NCBI GenBank assembly: GCA_900618425.1
Contig: UZAN01049651.1
Span: 1-21,747, forward strand
Origin: Echinostoma caproni
Taxonomy: Eukaryota > Platyhelminthes > Trematoda > Plagiorchiida > Echinostomatidae
Length of the DNA stretch: 21,747 nt
Reading direction: 5' to 3'
A program made the translations under genes and the position numbers. The number at the start of each line of letters is the position of its first letter. The stretch's first letter is position 1. The notes below the pieces were generated by a model. The model did no database searches and was not told the origin of the DNA. It saw only the letters and a program-made list of their open reading frames with translations. Positions 19,291-21,747 of the stretch are shown piece by piece.

Positions 19291-21747
19291 CTCGACATCC
19301 GGAGTGGATCACAAAGCAGAAATGTAGAACAAATAAATGATTACCTGTTGAAACTGAGCCATTTGAAAATTTGCTAGCATTTACCAAACATTAGACAATG
19401 GTGTGACTATTATGAGAATAGTGCCGTGACATACGTAATAAATAATACAGCCAGTAATGGGTGACAGGAAAATAGAATTTCGTTATTTCGGCACTTGTGT
19501 GTAGGGGGGAGTGGATTGCTGTTGCTATTATTGGGCTATCCATCAGACTTCATCTTTACACGCAATCCTCAGTTCATCCAGTCAACCGTCATGCAAGATA
19601 AGATCTGAACAAACATGAATCGATAACTTCGGTCAACTCCGATGTGAGGTGGTTCGCGCAGTGGAAGTATGTACATCTTTCATGAGAGTGCGAGAGAAAC
19701 GTGATCCGAATCCTTGATGAACCGGTGAATATACGACATCGGTGAGTTCCAATGACAGTGAAGTTCACGTTTACGACCTACTCAATTGCACACTTGTTTG
19801 GATGAATGACGGAGTTTGTGTGAGTCTGGAAGAAGTCTGAAAAATCTCGGTGTGTAATAAATAACAAAATAAAAACTGGCCTCATTGCTTGCCCTGATTC
19901 GTTTCTCCGTGCAGAACACCGCACAATAGAATTCACGATTAAACACAGCAGCAGCCGCAACAGCACCGGAAGTTGTTTGCTTTATCACGAAACACTCAAA
20001 AATCTGACGCCCATCATTCTGTTTCGTCAAAAGTGCAGTACCCAAAACAGCAGTTGGAAATAAGTATCATATTCTGCATTTTACTGCCCCGTTTTCCGTT
20101 CGCCAGGTGTTTTTGAGTTGCATTGACAGGCAAATGATTTTATCTGATAAGCTATCATATTAATTGGGAAAACGGTTCGTCAGCAAACAATTATTTTCAC
20201 CGATTTCTCACCATGTTATGGAAAATGATCGAGTCCAAAATGCTTTCGCAATGACAGCAATTGGGTAGGTTTAAGATTCTTTACTGGAGGCAGAGAAGTC
20301 GACGCAGGTGTGTGTGTGCGTATGATTGGCTAGTCTATTACTTGATGCAAACTTTGTCAATCGTGGTACCCGCATTGTCAAAAATATCACCTTGGAAGCA
20401 AATGCGTCCAAGACCAAAGCCAAATGGACAGCACAGTGGTGTAGTCGCTATCACCATCATGCTTTGGATCCTTGGGCTGTGGTTAGAGCCCCTGCCACCG
20501 CCATCCAACTTTGGTGGTAGGCAGCTTTGCTTTCGTCCGGTTCAATACCACGCCTAACCTAGCAGGGCCTTGTGTCCAGGGGCTTAGATTACCAGTGTCA
20601 ATCACTGAACAGCGGGTCCTTGTGAGTTTAGGGCTTTCCCCGTCTGCTGTTCATCACACTAAGCTGTGTAATAAAAAAACGAAGACTGTCGATGGCGGAC
20701 CAATAGAATTCGTCAAGGCTTTGAATTTCCTTATCTCGGCCATCTGACCAATCCGCCAAAAGCGAAATTCAGCTATGCTTCGATGTCTCTGGGACGAATT
20801 TCCTGTAACTCAGGTAACTACCGTGAATAAGTAACAAAATCAGCCCCCGCATCCAAGTGCAAATCGATCGAGCTGCCTTACGTCCTATCCTAAACTATGT
20901 CTGTGAGGTGTAACAAGTAAGAACCCAAGATCTGGAAGGACTTGAGGTTCCCGATCACTAGTGCCTGGAGAAAAGTGGCAAGACCATTTATCTCACGAGG
21001 CAGTTTGCCGGAGTTTCTGGTCCATCTCAAGGCTTTCTAACCAGATGCAGTACCGTCAGTTCTAATGATTTGGTCTCATTCTCCGGTTTGACGCCACGGA
21101 GGGCCAAAAAAGAACTCTCTTCCGATAACCGCGATCGGGATGGTCCCCTTGTCTCAATGCTAAACTAACCACCTGGATCATCACAGGCAAAGAAGAGATG
21201 GAGTACCAGGGTCTGAAGGCTTTGTGTGGCCGCCGAAGCTGGAATCAGAAGTGAATTATACTCTGCACCGACCTTGCCGCTGCTGGACATGAGTAGTCAT
21301 CGTCAGAGACACCGGCGAAACCAACTTATCCCCACACCGGAGTTCGTTGCAAAAAATTATAAACGCCCAATTAGTCCGTGTGACCTCGTCACCTACGCCA
21401 CCGCAAGCCATTGATTGCTGGTCTGTCCGACATAGGCATCCCGTCTTCTTTTTCTACAAGCTTTTGGCCAGTTAGCTTACGTGACGTGTCATCATAACGC
21501 ACTTCCAACAACGAATTTTGCACGCATGGTCGTTTTCGGTACCGACAGGTGCTTGGTCTAAACATTGTTTATAGTGTACTGTTCGGGAAACGCCACGGAC
21601 CGTTTACACACACACAGACAGAGACACGTGTTTATTCTAACAGTAGACCTCACTACACGGAACTGGCATACAACCGTGTTGGCCATTCTGGAACGGTAGA
21701 TGCCTGTCTCGCTCGCTTCTCCTCCCAGGTCGAGAAATAATAGTCCA
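19291..21747 (-). other. Upstream unc-13 intron or unassigned DNA
   Basis: No exon could be assigned. The region just above the C1 exon is intron: a pyrimidine-rich stretch (ttctacatttctgctttg) precedes the acceptor. A 60-residue minus-strand frame near 19850-20045 (contains AVAAAAVFN) has no family match I recognise. Positions 20240-21420 look like patchwork repeat DNA of somewhat higher GC, with an 8-bp inverted repeat (tgaacagc at 20606-20613, gctgttca at 20646-20653), but no protein motif. The N-terminal part of UNC-13 is poorly conserved between phyla, so a small exon could be missed here. Confidence 0.6.

Noticed and set aside
19782..20045. Minus-strand frames upstream of the C1 exon as a possible unc-13 N-terminal exon
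   Set aside because: No match to known UNC-13 N-terminal features and no convincing pair of splice sites.
20326..20520. Plus-strand frame with LEANASKTKAKWTAQW as a mobile-element protein
   Set aside because: No RT, endonuclease, integrase or transposase motif could be identified around it.
1..21747. CRISPR array, bacterial defence operon or phage-like system
   Set aside because: The content is spliced animal DNA. There are no regularly spaced identical repeats and no compact gene clusters.

Overview
The window is animal genomic DNA: large introns, microsatellites, transposon debris and one scaffold gap. Its only clearly recognisable gene is part of an UNC-13/Munc13 synaptic-vesicle priming factor, read on the minus strand. 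Three consecutive coding exons run from high to low coordinates: the C1 domain (19290-19071), the C1-C2B linker (16217-15984) and the start of the C2B domain (6203-6062). Splice phases close exactly across both complete introns (phase 1 and phase 1), giving about 198 continuous residues without a stop. The N-terminal part of the gene should lie beyond or near the right end. The rest of C2B, the MUN domain and the C-terminal C2 domain should lie beyond the left end.

The host is inferred, not proven, to be an invertebrate. A flatworm, possibly a digenean fluke, is my best guess from the gene's divergence from vertebrate Munc13, the intron sizes, the moderate GC content and a tRNA-derived repeat that resembles fluke repeats as I remember them. 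No rRNA, intact tRNA, CRISPR, operon or prokaryotic feature is present.

Layout from left to right. Positions 1-6061 are intron, with a ~400-bp-spaced direct repeat at the left edge, a GC-rich block at 781-1025 and homopolymer runs with ambiguous bases. Exon 3 is at 6062-6203. A 9.78-kb intron (6204-15983) holds a repeat related to a tRNA-derived SINE, a perfect 10-bp hairpin, two dead Tc1/mariner-superfamily transposase fragments, a 270-base N gap, a possible receptor-like pseudo-exon, a GATA microsatellite, a reverse-transcriptase remnant and a clear tRNA-derived SINE. Exon 2 is at 15984-16217. A 2.85-kb intron (16218-19070) contains two ~115-bp inverted repeat arms. Exon 1 is at 19071-19290. 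Positions 19291-21747 are upstream intron or unassigned DNA.

The three protein-coding mobile-element relics are all on the plus strand, antisense to unc-13; the clear SINE is in the sense direction. I found no novel multi-gene system. The most useful observations are the exon reconstruction, a GAGAAG tandem acceptor in front of the C1 exon, a (TG)n tract fused to that exon's donor, the inverted repeat pair, the element relics, and an assembly gap flanked by identical 11-mers.
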